Source of the DNA: RPQJ01 sp044226195
Lineage (GTDB): Bacteria > Pseudomonadota > Gammaproteobacteria > Steroidobacterales > Steroidobacteraceae
Assembly (NCBI GenBank): GCA_044226195.1
Contig: JBGAHO010000003.1
Span: 62,001-126,000 of the forward strand
Length of the DNA: 64,000 bases
Direction of reading: 5' to 3'
Positions within the stretch are counted from its first letter, which is position 1. Each line of letters starts with the position of its first letter. This document shows positions 50,772-59,265 of the stretch, one piece after another. Below the pieces are notes generated by a model, which saw nothing but the letters and a program-made list of their open reading frames with translations, searched no databases and was not told the DNA's origin. The position numbers and the translations under genes are program-made.

Positions 50772-52427
50772 TCAGCCTCCCGCCACCTGCGTCACGATCG
50801 TCGGCGAGCCCGTGGCGTTGAGCACCGTGTCGAGCACGATCTGGGTCTGCACGCCCGCGACGCCGTCGATGTTCAGCCGGTGTGTGCGCTGGAAGTCCTG
50901 CACGAGCCGCACCAGGTCGTCGTCGTAGTAGTCGTTGCCGCCGCCGCCCGGAAGGCCCTGCGCGCTGCGCAGGCTGTCGCGCAGCCAGCGCACGTCCGCG
51001 CCGCGCATGCCCGGCGTGAGCGCCTTGGCGACCGCGATCGGCGGACGCCACAGCAGCAGGAAGTCGCCGAACCAGTAGCGCGAGAGTCCGGCGATGGACA
51101 CGGCGTGGGGCTGGCCGCCGAGGTCGATCGTGGCCCGATCGTCGTCGAGCGCGGTCAGCACCACCTGGTGCGTGCGGCCGACGTCGTCGGTGAGCGTGAG
51201 GATGGCCGGACGATTCAGCGTGCGGATCTGCGCCCACGAGCCCTTCTGGAACAGGCACTCGAGGCCCTGCTTGCTCGCCTGGTCGCAACCGCGTCCGCCC
51301 GTGGGCACGTATCGCGCGCCCCACAGCGCGAACAGCTTGCCGAGCGCGGCTTCGGTCGTCGTGTCGTTGCCGTTGGCGGCGAGCATCTGGTCGAACGGCA
51401 CGGCCGGCGCGGGCTTCGGCGCGGCGGGGGCGGGCGCAGCCGTTGCTGGACTGGGGTTCGTGGTCGCCGCCGCCTTTTCCCGTGCGGCCGGTGTGCTGGC
51501 GGCGACGGTGGCCGTCGCCGGGCGATGGAAGAAGGTCCAGGCGCCGACGCCTGCAATGGCGAGGGCCGCAGCGATGGCGCCGGCCGTCGCCCACTTGAGC
51601 CACGGTGCCGGCACGGGGCGACCGTAGACCTCCGATGCCGCCAGGCGGATGTACGACGCGCCGACACGGTGGTCCTCGCGCGTGAACGCGCCGAGCAGCG
51701 CGCGATCGGCCATCACGTTGATGACGCGCGGGATGCCGCCGCTCAGCCGGTAGATCTCGCGCAACGCGCCCGGCGTGAACGCCTCGGCGGTCGCGCCCGC
51801 GACGCGCATGCGGTGCTTGACGTAGCCGCCGGCTTCTTCGAGCGACAGCGGGCTCAGGTGATAGCGGCCCGTGATGCGCTGCGCGAGCTGCCGCAGGTCG
51901 GGCTGGTCGAGGAGGTCGCGCAGCTCGGGCTGGCCGATCAGGATGATCTGCAGCAGCTTGGTGGTCGCGGTCTCGAGGTTGGTCAGCAGGCGCACCTGCT
52001 CGAGCGTCTGCGCGCTCAGGTTCTGCGCCTCGTCCACGATCAGCACCACGCGGCGGCCGCGCGCATGCGTCTCGAGCAGGTAGCGGCCGAGCAGGTCCAT
52101 CAGGGTCTTGGTGCTGCCCTTGCCGCCCTCCGGCACGTTGATGTGCAGCTCCTCGCAGATGGTCAGCAGGAACTCGGCCGGCGTGACGCGCGGGTTCAGG
52201 ATCAGCGCGACCTCGGCGTGGCCCGGCAGCTGCTCGAGCAGGCTGCGGATGACCGTGGTCTTGCCCGTGCCCACCTCGCCGGTCAGCTGGATGAAGCCGC
52301 CGGCCTCGTTGATGCCGTAGAGCAGGTGCGCGAGCGCCTCCGCGTGCCGCTCGCTGAGGTACAGGTAGCGGGGGTCGGGCGTGATCGCGAACGGCTTTTC
52401 CTGGAGCCCGAAAAAGCTTGTGTACAT
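50772..52427 (-). CDS. gspA: ExeA/GspA-type AAA ATPase with peptidoglycan-binding domain
   Basis: The protein has 551 residues. The ATPase has Walker A GEVGTGKTT (residues 50-58) and Walker B VVLIVDEAQNLS, with YTSFFGLQEKPFAITPDPRY at the start. A membrane helix follows (residues about 275-300, AIAAALAIAGVGAWTFF), then a Pro/Ala linker, an RlpA-like region and a C-terminal peptidoglycan-binding domain (LTPGMRGADVRWLRDSLRSA, FQRTHRLNIDGVAGVQTQI). GspA/ExeA localises to peptidoglycan and supports secretin assembly. The ATG at 52427 follows a 75-bp leader with a hairpin (52436-52452). Confidence 0.92.
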   Translation of the reverse strand: MYTSFFGLQEKPFAITPDPRYLYLSERHAEALAHLLYGINEAGGFIQLTGEVGTGKTTVIRSLLEQLPGHAEVALILNPRVTPAEFLLTICEELHINVPEGGKGSTKTLMDLLGRYLLETHARGRRVVLIVDEAQNLSAQTLEQVRLLTNLETATTKLLQIILIGQPELRDLLDQPDLRQLAQRITGRYHLSPLSLEEAGGYVKHRMRVAGATAEAFTPGALREIYRLSGGIPRVINVMADRALLGAFTREDHRVGASYIRLAASEVYGRPVPAPWLKWATAGAIAAALAIAGVGAWTFFHRPATATVAASTPAAREKAAATTNPSPATAAPAPAAPKPAPAVPFDQMLAANGNDTTTEAALGKLFALWGARYVPTGGRGCDQASKQGLECLFQKGSWAQIRTLNRPAILTLTDDVGRTHQVVLTALDDDRATIDLGGQPHAVSIAGLSRYWFGDFLLLWRPPIAVAKALTPGMRGADVRWLRDSLRSAQGLPGGGGNDYYDDDLVRLVQDFQRTHRLNIDGVAGVQTQIVLDTVLNATGSPTIVTQVAGG

Positions 52428-52435
52428 AGGTAGTT

Positions 52436-52452
52436 ATGCCGCAGGGCGGCAT
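52436..52452. promoter_or_regulatory. Small hairpin in the gspA leader
   Basis: ATGCCGC and GCGGCAT form a perfect 7-bp palindrome around AGG, 9 bp upstream of the gspA start. It could affect gspA translation or be a protein-binding site. The leader (52428-52502) also has a second stem, GGACCC/GGGTCC, towards the dinB end. Confidence 0.35.
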
Positions 52453-52502
52453 CTGACCGGGGGCCCATGATGCCTGAGCGGACCCGTTTGCGGGAGGGTC
52501 CC

Positions 52503-53678
52503 CTACTTTTCCGGTTTCTCGAGCGAACTGGCGCGCGTCAGGGCCACCGACCCGAATTTCTGGCGGATCTGGTCGACGGTCGCGTCGAGCTGCCGGTTCT
52601 TCGTCGACTGGGGCGCGGCGAACAGGTCCGGCTGGACGTCCGGTCCGAGCTCGCTCACCCCGACCCCCAGCAGCCGCAGGGCGGCCCGCGGCTGCTCGCG
52701 CAGCCACGTGTCGAGCAGTTCGGCGGCGATGCGCGCGATGACCCGCGTCTCCTGGGTCGGCGGCTCGAAGTGCCGCTGCCGCGTGTACGTCGTGAAGTCC
52801 TTGCGCCGAATCTTCACTGTCACGCAGCCCGCCACCAGCTCCCGGGTCCGCAGGCGCGCGCAGGTCTTGTCGGCCAGCCGTGCCAGCTCGGCCTGCAGTC
52901 GCGCGCGGTCCGCGATGTCGGTCTCGAAGGTCTCCTCGGCGCTGACCTGCTTCTCGTCGAGATCGGGGATGACCGGGCGGTCGTCGATGCCGGCCGCGCG
53001 CTGCTGCACTCGCTCGGTGTAGCGACCGAAGATCGGGCGCAGTCGCGCCGGCGCGGCCTGCCGCAGGTCGCTGAGCGTGTGGATGCCGAGCGCTTCGACT
53101 TTCGGCGCGGTCTTCTCGCCGAGCCCGAAGAGCTTGCGCACCGGCAGGGGATCGAGCAGGGCGGTGACCTCGTCCGGTCGCACCATCACCAGCCCGTCGG
53201 GCTTGCGCAGGTCGGATGCGATCTTGGCGACGAGCTTGTTCGGCGCCACGCCCACCGACGCCGTGAGCTCGGTGCGCTCGCGGATGCGTCGCTTGATCTC
53301 GCGCGCGATGTGCGCGGGCTCGCCGAGCGCGGCGAGGCTGCCCGTGACGTCGAGGAACGCCTCGTCGAGCGAGAGGCCCTGCACCAGCGGCGTGAACTCG
53401 TGGAACACGGCGAAGATCTCGCGCGACACCGCGCTGTAGTGCGACATGCGCGGCGTGACGCAGATCGCTTCGGGGCACCGCCGCAGGGCTTCGCGCGTCG
53501 GCATCGCCGAGTGCACGCCGAACCTGCGCACCTCGTAGCTGGCGGCCGCGACGACGCCCCGGCCACCGCTGCCGCCGACGATCACCGGCTTGCCGCGAAG
53601 CTCGGGGTGGTCCCGCTGCTCGACGGACGCGTAGAAGGCGTCCATGTCGACGTGCAGGATGACGCGGTCCGTGCTCAC
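52503..53678 (-). CDS. dinB: DNA polymerase IV (Y family)
   Basis: The protein has 391 residues. Catalytic motifs are ILHVDMDAFYASVEQRDHPE and SLDEAFLDVTGSL. ASVGVAPNKLVAKIASDLRKP and GLGEKTAPKVEALGI (helix-hairpin-helix) complete the palm/thumb, and the little finger domain follows. A clamp-binding motif QPDLF is near the C-terminus. It does translesion synthesis. The gene ends GTAGGGGAC, partly resembling the window's palindromic repeat ends. No LexA box was seen upstream. Confidence 0.93.
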   Translation of the reverse strand: MSTDRVILHVDMDAFYASVEQRDHPELRGKPVIVGGSGGRGVVAAASYEVRRFGVHSAMPTREALRRCPEAICVTPRMSHYSAVSREIFAVFHEFTPLVQGLSLDEAFLDVTGSLAALGEPAHIAREIKRRIRERTELTASVGVAPNKLVAKIASDLRKPDGLVMVRPDEVTALLDPLPVRKLFGLGEKTAPKVEALGIHTLSDLRQAAPARLRPIFGRYTERVQQRAAGIDDRPVIPDLDEKQVSAEETFETDIADRARLQAELARLADKTCARLRTRELVAGCVTVKIRRKDFTTYTRQRHFEPPTQETRVIARIAAELLDTWLREQPRAALRLLGVGVSELGPDVQPDLFAAPQSTKNRQLDATVDQIRQKFGSVALTRASSLEKPEK

Positions 53679-53688
53679 GGCGCGGGGC

Positions 53689-55191
53689 TCAGAGGGTGAG
53701 CGCCGTGTAGAACAGCAGGCCGACGCCGGTCAGGGTGAGGAAGAACAGGTAGCCGACGCCGAGGATCGAGTACTTCACGAGCGTGACGAAGCGGCCCTGG
53801 CCGTAGACGCGGCGCATCGCGCGGTACAGGTAGTACGGCACGTAGAAGATCAGGATCACGATCAGCAGCTTGCCGGCCGAGTCGAGGATGCCGCCGACCC
53901 CGCCCGGCCCGAGCAGTCCGGCTATTCGTTCGAGCAGGACCACCGCCATGCCGCCGAGGAAGAAGAAGGCGTGGTAGTGGACGAAGAACAGCAGGTGCTC
54001 GACGTAATAGCGTCCCGAGCCGAGGTACAGCACGTACATCAGACCGGCGATCAGCGGCAGGAAGATGAACATCATCTTCGGGACGTTGTCGTAGAGCGCC
54101 CGGCCGAAGCCCTTCGAGTCGTTGACGATCTTGTTGCAGGCCTGGCGCAGCCGCGGCTCGTACTTGCTCGTGAGCGGGCCCAGGCTGACCTTGAAGTTGT
54201 CGGGCGAACACGGGTTGGCCACCACGCGATCCACGGCGCTGACCTGCTCGGTCGTCATGCTCGCGAACTCGCGTTCCATCTCGGCGCGGGCGCGCGACTG
54301 GTCCTTCTCCGGCAGGCGCTTGACGATCGTGTCGACGATGCGCTGTCGCTCCGGATCGAGCTTGGCATCCTTCGCGGCCGGGGCCTTCGAGTCGGCCGGC
54401 TTCGCGGAGATGCCCGGAGCCGGCGGCGCCTTGGGCAACCCCGGGGAACTCGTGCTGCCCGACGACGGTTTCGCGCCCGCGGGCGCCTCGTCTACCTTGT
54501 ACTGCAGGTTGGCGCCGTCGTCGCCGACCTGCAGGTGCAGGTCCGCCCCGGGGTCCGCGCCGCCGATCGTGGTGCTCAGGAAGAAGCCCACGCTCAGGAT
54601 CAGGTACATGCGGAACGGCGGCGTGTAGCGTGCGCGCCGGCCGCGCAGGAACTCCTCGGTGAGCAGGCCCGGCGAGAAGGCCAGCGGTCGCAGCGTGCGC
54701 CACAGGCGCGAGTCCCAGTTGAGCGCGTCGCCGACCACGTCGCGCAGCAGGCTCCACAACGACAGTACGCGCACCTTCGCGCGCTGGCCGCAGTGCGCGC
54801 AGTGCTGGCCGGTGAGCACCTCGCCGCAATTGAGGCAGTTCTCGGTCGAGACCTTGCCGCGGATGAACTCTTCGCGGTGCGCGAGCACGCGGCGCTCGGT
54901 GCTGTAGCGCTCGCCGAACTTCGACACGCCCTGGGCGCGCATGCGCGGGGCGTGCTCGCGCAGGTAGGTGTCGAGTGCGGCCTGGTCGCGCAGCCGGTAC
55001 TGCACGATTCGGCGGACGCGGCCGGCCGGCGCCGACGCATCCTCGAGGATCTCGGCCGAGCGGAAGCCGTCGATCTGCAGCAGGTCGGCGATGTGATCGC
55101 GCAACCACGTGTCGAACGGGCCCTCGATGGCCGCGTCGGCTTCGAGGTTCACCTCGTAGAGGACGGTCTCGTTGTCGTCGGCGGGCTTCAC
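53689..55191 (-). CDS. DUF4286/zinc-ribbon/DUF3667-like membrane protein
   Basis: The protein has about 500 residues. The N-terminal part (ETVLYEVNLEADAAIEGPFD, DTYLREHAPRMRAQGVSKFG) is DUF4286-like. A zinc ribbon (NCLNCGEVLTGQHCAHCGQR) precedes a DUF3667-like region (SLWSLLRDVVGDALNWDSRL) and about five membrane helices (MFIFLPLIAGLMYVLYLG, LLIVILIFYVPYYLY, FFLTLTGVGLLFYTALTL). DUF3667 proteins are putative membrane proteins of unknown role. GTG 55191 is the assumed start; an ATG at 55230 would overlap the divergent hydrolase start. Confidence 0.75.
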   Translation of the reverse strand: MKPADDNETVLYEVNLEADAAIEGPFDTWLRDHIADLLQIDGFRSAEILEDASAPAGRVRRIVQYRLRDQAALDTYLREHAPRMRAQGVSKFGERYSTERRVLAHREEFIRGKVSTENCLNCGEVLTGQHCAHCGQRAKVRVLSLWSLLRDVVGDALNWDSRLWRTLRPLAFSPGLLTEEFLRGRRARYTPPFRMYLILSVGFFLSTTIGGADPGADLHLQVGDDGANLQYKVDEAPAGAKPSSGSTSSPGLPKAPPAPGISAKPADSKAPAAKDAKLDPERQRIVDTIVKRLPEKDQSRARAEMEREFASMTTEQVSAVDRVVANPCSPDNFKVSLGPLTSKYEPRLRQACNKIVNDSKGFGRALYDNVPKMMFIFLPLIAGLMYVLYLGSGRYYVEHLLFFVHYHAFFFLGGMAVVLLERIAGLLGPGGVGGILDSAGKLLIVILIFYVPYYLYRAMRRVYGQGRFVTLVKYSILGVGYLFFLTLTGVGLLFYTALTL

Positions 55192-55228
55192 GGCCGCAAG
55201 AGTAGCGCAAAGCGGGTAAGCTCCGCGC

Positions 55229-56008
55229 ATGACGACGCTGGATGCGAGCGAGGTGCGGCTCCACTACCGCTGGGACGAACTGCACGGTGGTCCGCCGCTG
55301 GTGCTGGCCCACTCGCTCGGTGCGTCGCTCGACATGTGGTGGCCGCAGGTCGAGGCGTTCTGCACGCGGTTCCGCGTGCTGCGCTACGACAGTCGCGGAC
55401 ACGGCGGCTCGTCGGTGCCGCCCGGGCCTTACCGCATCGACCAGCTCGGCGGCGACGTCCTGCGGCTCCTCGATGCGCAGGGCATCGAGCGGGCACATTT
55501 CTGCGGGCTCTCGATGGGCGGCGCGGTCGGGATCTGGCTCGGGGCGCATGCGCCGGAGCGGATCGACCGGCTCGTCCTCAGCAACACGTCGGCGTGGTTC
55601 GGTGCCCCCGAGCCGATGACTGCCCGCATCGACCTCGTGCGGCGCGAGGGCCTCGCGGCGGTCGTCGACGCCACGCTCGAGCGCTGGTTCAATCCGGCGT
55701 TCCGGGCGGCCGAGCCCGTCTCCGTGCAGCGCATCCGCGAGCAGATCCTGGCAACTTCGCCGGACGGTTACGCTGCGTGTTGCGCCGCCATCCGCGATCT
55801 CGACCTGCGCGAGGACCTCGGGCGCATCCGGGCGCGCACGCTCGTCATCGCCGGCAGCGACGATCCGTCCTCGACGCCGGCCGCCGCGCTGGCCCTCGCG
55901 GCCGCGATTCCCGGCGCACGCTGCGTCGAGCTGCCCGCCGCGCACCTGTCGAACATCGGCGCCGCCGCCGCCTTCAACGCCACCGTCCTCGGCTTCCTGG
56001 AAAAATAG
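55229..56008 (+). CDS. Alpha/beta hydrolase, 3-oxoadipate enol-lactonase-like
   Basis: The protein has 259 residues. VRLHYRWDELHGGPPLVLAH, YDSRGHGGSSVPPGPYRIDQ, the nucleophile elbow FCGLSMGGAVGIWLG and a distal His in LPAAHLSNIGAA match the PcaD group, which hydrolyses beta-ketoadipate enol-lactone. Other pca genes are absent, so the true substrate is uncertain. Its stop TAG (56006-56008) is in the palindromic repeat, and the protein ends FLEK. The start overlaps the divergent DUF3667 gene's alternative ATG by 2 bp. Confidence 0.82.
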   Translation: MTTLDASEVRLHYRWDELHGGPPLVLAHSLGASLDMWWPQVEAFCTRFRVLRYDSRGHGGSSVPPGPYRIDQLGGDVLRLLDAQGIERAHFCGLSMGGAVGIWLGAHAPERIDRLVLSNTSAWFGAPEPMTARIDLVRREGLAAVVDATLERWFNPAFRAAEPVSVQRIREQILATSPDGYAACCAAIRDLDLREDLGRIRARTLVIAGSDDPSSTPAAALALAAAIPGARCVELPAAHLSNIGAAAAFNATVLGFLEK

Positions 56009-56060
56009 GGGACATTCCTCTTTTTTTTGGCAGCCGGGAAAAAAGAGGAATGTCCCCTAT
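56005..56060. repeat. Palindromic repeat, copy 4
   Basis: The left arm (56005-56026, starting ATAGGGGACATTCCTC with a T-run) is perfectly inverted at 56039-56060, about 22 bp, around TTGGCAGCCGGG. It lies between convergent genes. Its TAG is the hydrolase stop, and the acyl-CoA dehydrogenase TGA (56062-56064, minus strand) begins 2 bp beyond the right arm. Confidence 0.9.
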
Positions 56061-56061
56061 G

Positions 56062-58536
56062 TCAGGCGATGTGGCGCTGCGAGGCGGGCGCATCCGCAGG
56101 ACGCGCGCCGGCTGCGAGGTCCTCGGTGTCGAAGTCGTCGACGTGGAGAATCTCCATGACCTTGCGGTCGTAGTCGCGCAGCAACTGCGCCTCCTGCGGC
56201 GAGACGAGCGCGAGTGACAGCGCCTGCTCGATCTGGCCCGGCAGGTCGAGCGCCGTGATGCGCCCGGTCTTCACGCCCTCGACCCGGATGCGCTTCTCGA
56301 GCGGCTCCGCGCTCATCGCCAGCACCAGCGCCTCCTGCAGCAGGCCGATCGGGTTGCCGGGCTCGACCGTCTTGTAGATGCCCTCGGCCAGCCGCTCGCG
56401 CGACTCGCTCGGCACCATCAGCGGCTCCACGATCTGCCGCCCGAGCCGGTCACTGGGCGCGAAGTACGTGCGTCCGCGCGGGAAGATCACCAGGCGCATC
56501 GCGCGCGCCAGCCAGCGGTTCGGGAAGTTGCGCAGGAAACCGTGCAACTGTTCCTGCGCGCGATAGAGCAGCGTGCGGCAGGTCCACTCGACCAGCGGCA
56601 GGTCCGCTTCCGGCCGTCCCTGGTTCTCGTAGTGCTTGAGCACCATCGACGCCATGTACAGCGCCGAGAGGACGTCGCCCAGGCGCGCCGAGAGGTGCTC
56701 CTTCTGCTTCAGGTAGCCGCCGAGCGAGAGCATCGCCATGTCGGTGGCGAACGCAAACTGCGCGCTGAACTTGTTGATGTGCTGGTAGTAGCGGCGCGTC
56801 GGCCCGGCGTCCGGCGTCGCCGAGTAGCGTGCGAGCGTCGCGGCCATCACGAACGAGCGCGCCGCGTTCGACAGCGTGTAGCCGATGTGGCCGAACAGCG
56901 CGCGATCGAACTGCGCGAGGCTGCGTCGCTTGTCCTTGTCCTTGGCGGCCGTCATCTCGCGCAGCACGTAGGGGTGGCAGCGGATCGCCCCCTGGCCGAG
57001 GATCATCAGGCTGCGCGTGAGGATGTTCGCGCCTTCCACGGTGATCGCGACGGGCACCACCTGGTGGCCGCGGCCGAGGTAGTTGCGCGGGCCGAGGCAG
57101 ATGCCCTTGCCGCCGTGCACGTCCATCGCGTCGATCGACACCTGTCGCGCGAGCTCGGTGCAGTGGTACTTGAGCATCGCGGCCGGCACGGAGGGCTTCT
57201 CCCCGCCATCGATCGCGCCCGTCGTCACCGAGCGCGCCGCGTCGCAGATGTAGGCCGCGCCGGCCATGCGCGTGAGCGCGGCCTCGACGCCCTCGAACCG
57301 GCCGACGGGCTGGTTGAACTGCTTGCGAATGCGGGCATACGCCGTCGAGGCGTACACGCCGGCCTTCGCGCCGCCCGTCGCGCTCGAGGGCAGCGAGATG
57401 CACCGTCCGACGGACAGCTGCTCGACGAGCATGCGCCAGCCCTGGCCGGCCATCGCCGGCCCGCCGATGATGCAGTCGAGCGGCACGAACACGTCGTGGC
57501 CCTGGAGCGGGCCGTTCTGGAACGGCACGTTGAGCGGGAAATGGCGACGACCGATGGTCAGGCCCGGCGTGCCGCGCGGAATCAGCGCGCAGGTGATGCC
57601 GTAGTCGGTCTTCTCCCCGCCAAGCAGGCGCTCGGGGTCGTACAGCCGGAACGCGAGTCCGATCACCGTCGCGACCGGCGCGAGCGTGATGTAGCGCTTG
57701 GAAAAATTCAGGCGCAGGCCGACGACCTCGCGACCTTCGTACACACCCTTGCAGACGAAGCCCGTGTCGGGGATCGAGGCCGCATCGGAACCGGCGCGTG
57801 GCGCCGTCAGCGCGAAGCACGGCACTTCCTCGCCCCGCGCGAGCCGCGGCAGGTAGTGGCTCTTCTGCGCCTCGGTCCCGTAATGCAGCAGCAGCTCCGC
57901 CGGCCCGAGCGAATTCGGCACCGCCACCGTCGACGACACGGTGGCGCTGCGGCTCGCGAGCTTCACGAGGACGCACGAGTGCGCGTACGCGGAGAACTCG
58001 AGTCCGCCGTAGCGCTTCGGGATGATCATCGCGAAGAAGCCCTGCTGCCTGATGAAGTCCCAGACCTCGGGCGGCAGGTCGGCGCGACGGTGCGTGATGT
58101 CCCAGTCGTCGACCATGCGGCAGAGTTCCTCGCACGGGCCGTCGATGAACGCCTGTTCCTCGGCCGAGAGGGTCGGCGCCTTCGCCGCGAGCAGCTTCGA
58201 CCAGTCGGGCCGCCCGGTGAACAGCTCGCCGTCCCACCACACCGTGCCGGCCTCGAGCGCCTCGCGCTCGGTGTCCGACATCGTCGGCAGCAGCCGGCGA
58301 TAGACGCGCAGGAAGGGCCGCGTCACGTACTGCAGCCGCACCGCGTCGACGTTCAGCAGGGCGAGCGACGCGAACGCGAGCCAGCAGACGATCTGCCAGG
58401 CCAGCGAGCCGTGGCCGAAGAGGCTGTAGGCGACGAGGGCCACGCCCGCGGCGAGGGTGGCGGCGCGCAGCGAGACGCGCTGGTAGGCGAGGATCAACGC
58501 GCCGACGAGGATCAGCCCGGTCCAGACGAGGGTCAT
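56062..58536 (-). CDS. fadE: Acyl-CoA dehydrogenase, FadE type
   Basis: The protein has about 824 residues. Two N-terminal membrane helices (MTLVWTGLILVGALILAYQR; AATLAAGVALVAYSLFG) precede the dehydrogenase core: IPKRYGGLEFSAYAHSCVLV, CFALTAPRAGSDAASIPDTG, SLPSSATGGAKAGVYASTAY and AMDVHGGKGICLGPRNYLGR. The long C-terminal region is typical of FadE, the first enzyme of fatty-acid beta-oxidation. The start ATG 58536 lies next to an in-frame GTG at 58539; GGGAGG is upstream of both. It is convergent with the PcaD-like gene. Confidence 0.92.
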   Translation of the reverse strand: MTLVWTGLILVGALILAYQRVSLRAATLAAGVALVAYSLFGHGSLAWQIVCWLAFASLALLNVDAVRLQYVTRPFLRVYRRLLPTMSDTEREALEAGTVWWDGELFTGRPDWSKLLAAKAPTLSAEEQAFIDGPCEELCRMVDDWDITHRRADLPPEVWDFIRQQGFFAMIIPKRYGGLEFSAYAHSCVLVKLASRSATVSSTVAVPNSLGPAELLLHYGTEAQKSHYLPRLARGEEVPCFALTAPRAGSDAASIPDTGFVCKGVYEGREVVGLRLNFSKRYITLAPVATVIGLAFRLYDPERLLGGEKTDYGITCALIPRGTPGLTIGRRHFPLNVPFQNGPLQGHDVFVPLDCIIGGPAMAGQGWRMLVEQLSVGRCISLPSSATGGAKAGVYASTAYARIRKQFNQPVGRFEGVEAALTRMAGAAYICDAARSVTTGAIDGGEKPSVPAAMLKYHCTELARQVSIDAMDVHGGKGICLGPRNYLGRGHQVVPVAITVEGANILTRSLMILGQGAIRCHPYVLREMTAAKDKDKRRSLAQFDRALFGHIGYTLSNAARSFVMAATLARYSATPDAGPTRRYYQHINKFSAQFAFATDMAMLSLGGYLKQKEHLSARLGDVLSALYMASMVLKHYENQGRPEADLPLVEWTCRTLLYRAQEQLHGFLRNFPNRWLARAMRLVIFPRGRTYFAPSDRLGRQIVEPLMVPSESRERLAEGIYKTVEPGNPIGLLQEALVLAMSAEPLEKRIRVEGVKTGRITALDLPGQIEQALSLALVSPQEAQLLRDYDRKVMEILHVDDFDTEDLAAGARPADAPASQRHIA

Positions 58537-58653
58537 CACGCTGGCGCCTCCCATGCGATCGGCGGGGCAGTCGCCCCGTGGCCGCCCGATGATGCGCCAT
58601 CCGGACCGCGACGGCACCACCCCGGGGCGCCGCGCGAGATCAGCGTCCCGGTG

Positions 58654-59265
58654 TCAGGGGGCGAGGATCCGGTCGACCGATTCACGGATGGCCGCGTCGA
58701 GCCGCGATCGATCGATCCCCGGTTCGCGCACCGCCCGCAGGACCAGCCCCTCGACCACGAACTGCAGCTGCAGTGCACGCGCCGCCGCGACCTCCGGGGG
58801 GAACCCCAGGCCGCCCTCGCGGGTGTCGCGGCGGAACCAGGCCTCGAATTCCTCACGCATGACGCCGTCCGACTCGCGCAGCGCCGCGGCGATCTGCGGA
58901 TCCCGCGTCGCCTCCGCGCTCATCTCGAGGAACAGCGCCGGGTTCATCCCGCTGCGCTCGCCGACGCACCAGTGGTCGAACGCGTCGAGCAGGGCGGAGG
59001 TCATGTCGCCCGAGGACTGCAGCGTGCGGATGCGGCAGCGCTTTTCCTCCAGCTGGCGCTCGATGATCGCCAGCACGATCGCGTTCTTGTTCGCGAAGTA
59101 CCGGTACATGAGGCCGGCGCTCATCTGGGCGGTGTCGGCGATGTTCGCCATGCTCGCAGCATGGAAGCCGTGCTCGATGAAGCACCGCAGGGCCGCGCAC
59201 AGGATGCGGTCCCGCTGCTCGTCCGCGCGCTTCGTCTGCCGGGTCGTCACGGCTGCACCGTTCAT
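58654..59265 (-). CDS. TetR/AcrR-family regulator
   Basis: The protein has 203 residues. The N-terminal helix-turn-helix (ILCAALRCFIEHGFHAASMA NIADTAQMSAGLMYRYFANK, read as two pieces) is followed by a variable ligand domain (MNPALFLEMSAEATRDPQIA). It is the last gene of the RND operon: its ATG overlaps the OprM-like gene's stop (ATGA). Effector and operator are unknown; regulation of the pump is an inference from linkage. Confidence 0.88.
   Translation of the reverse strand: MNGAAVTTRQTKRADEQRDRILCAALRCFIEHGFHAASMANIADTAQMSAGLMYRYFANKNAIVLAIIERQLEEKRCRIRTLQSSGDMTSALLDAFDHWCVGERSGMNPALFLEMSAEATRDPQIAAALRESDGVMREEFEAWFRRDTREGGLGFPPEVAAARALQLQFVVEGLVLRAVREPGIDRSRLDAAIRESVDRILAP

Noticed and set aside
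55229..56008. Protocatechuate (pca) degradation operon
   Set aside because: Only a PcaD-like hydrolase is present; neighbours are a DUF3667 protein and FadE, not pca genes.
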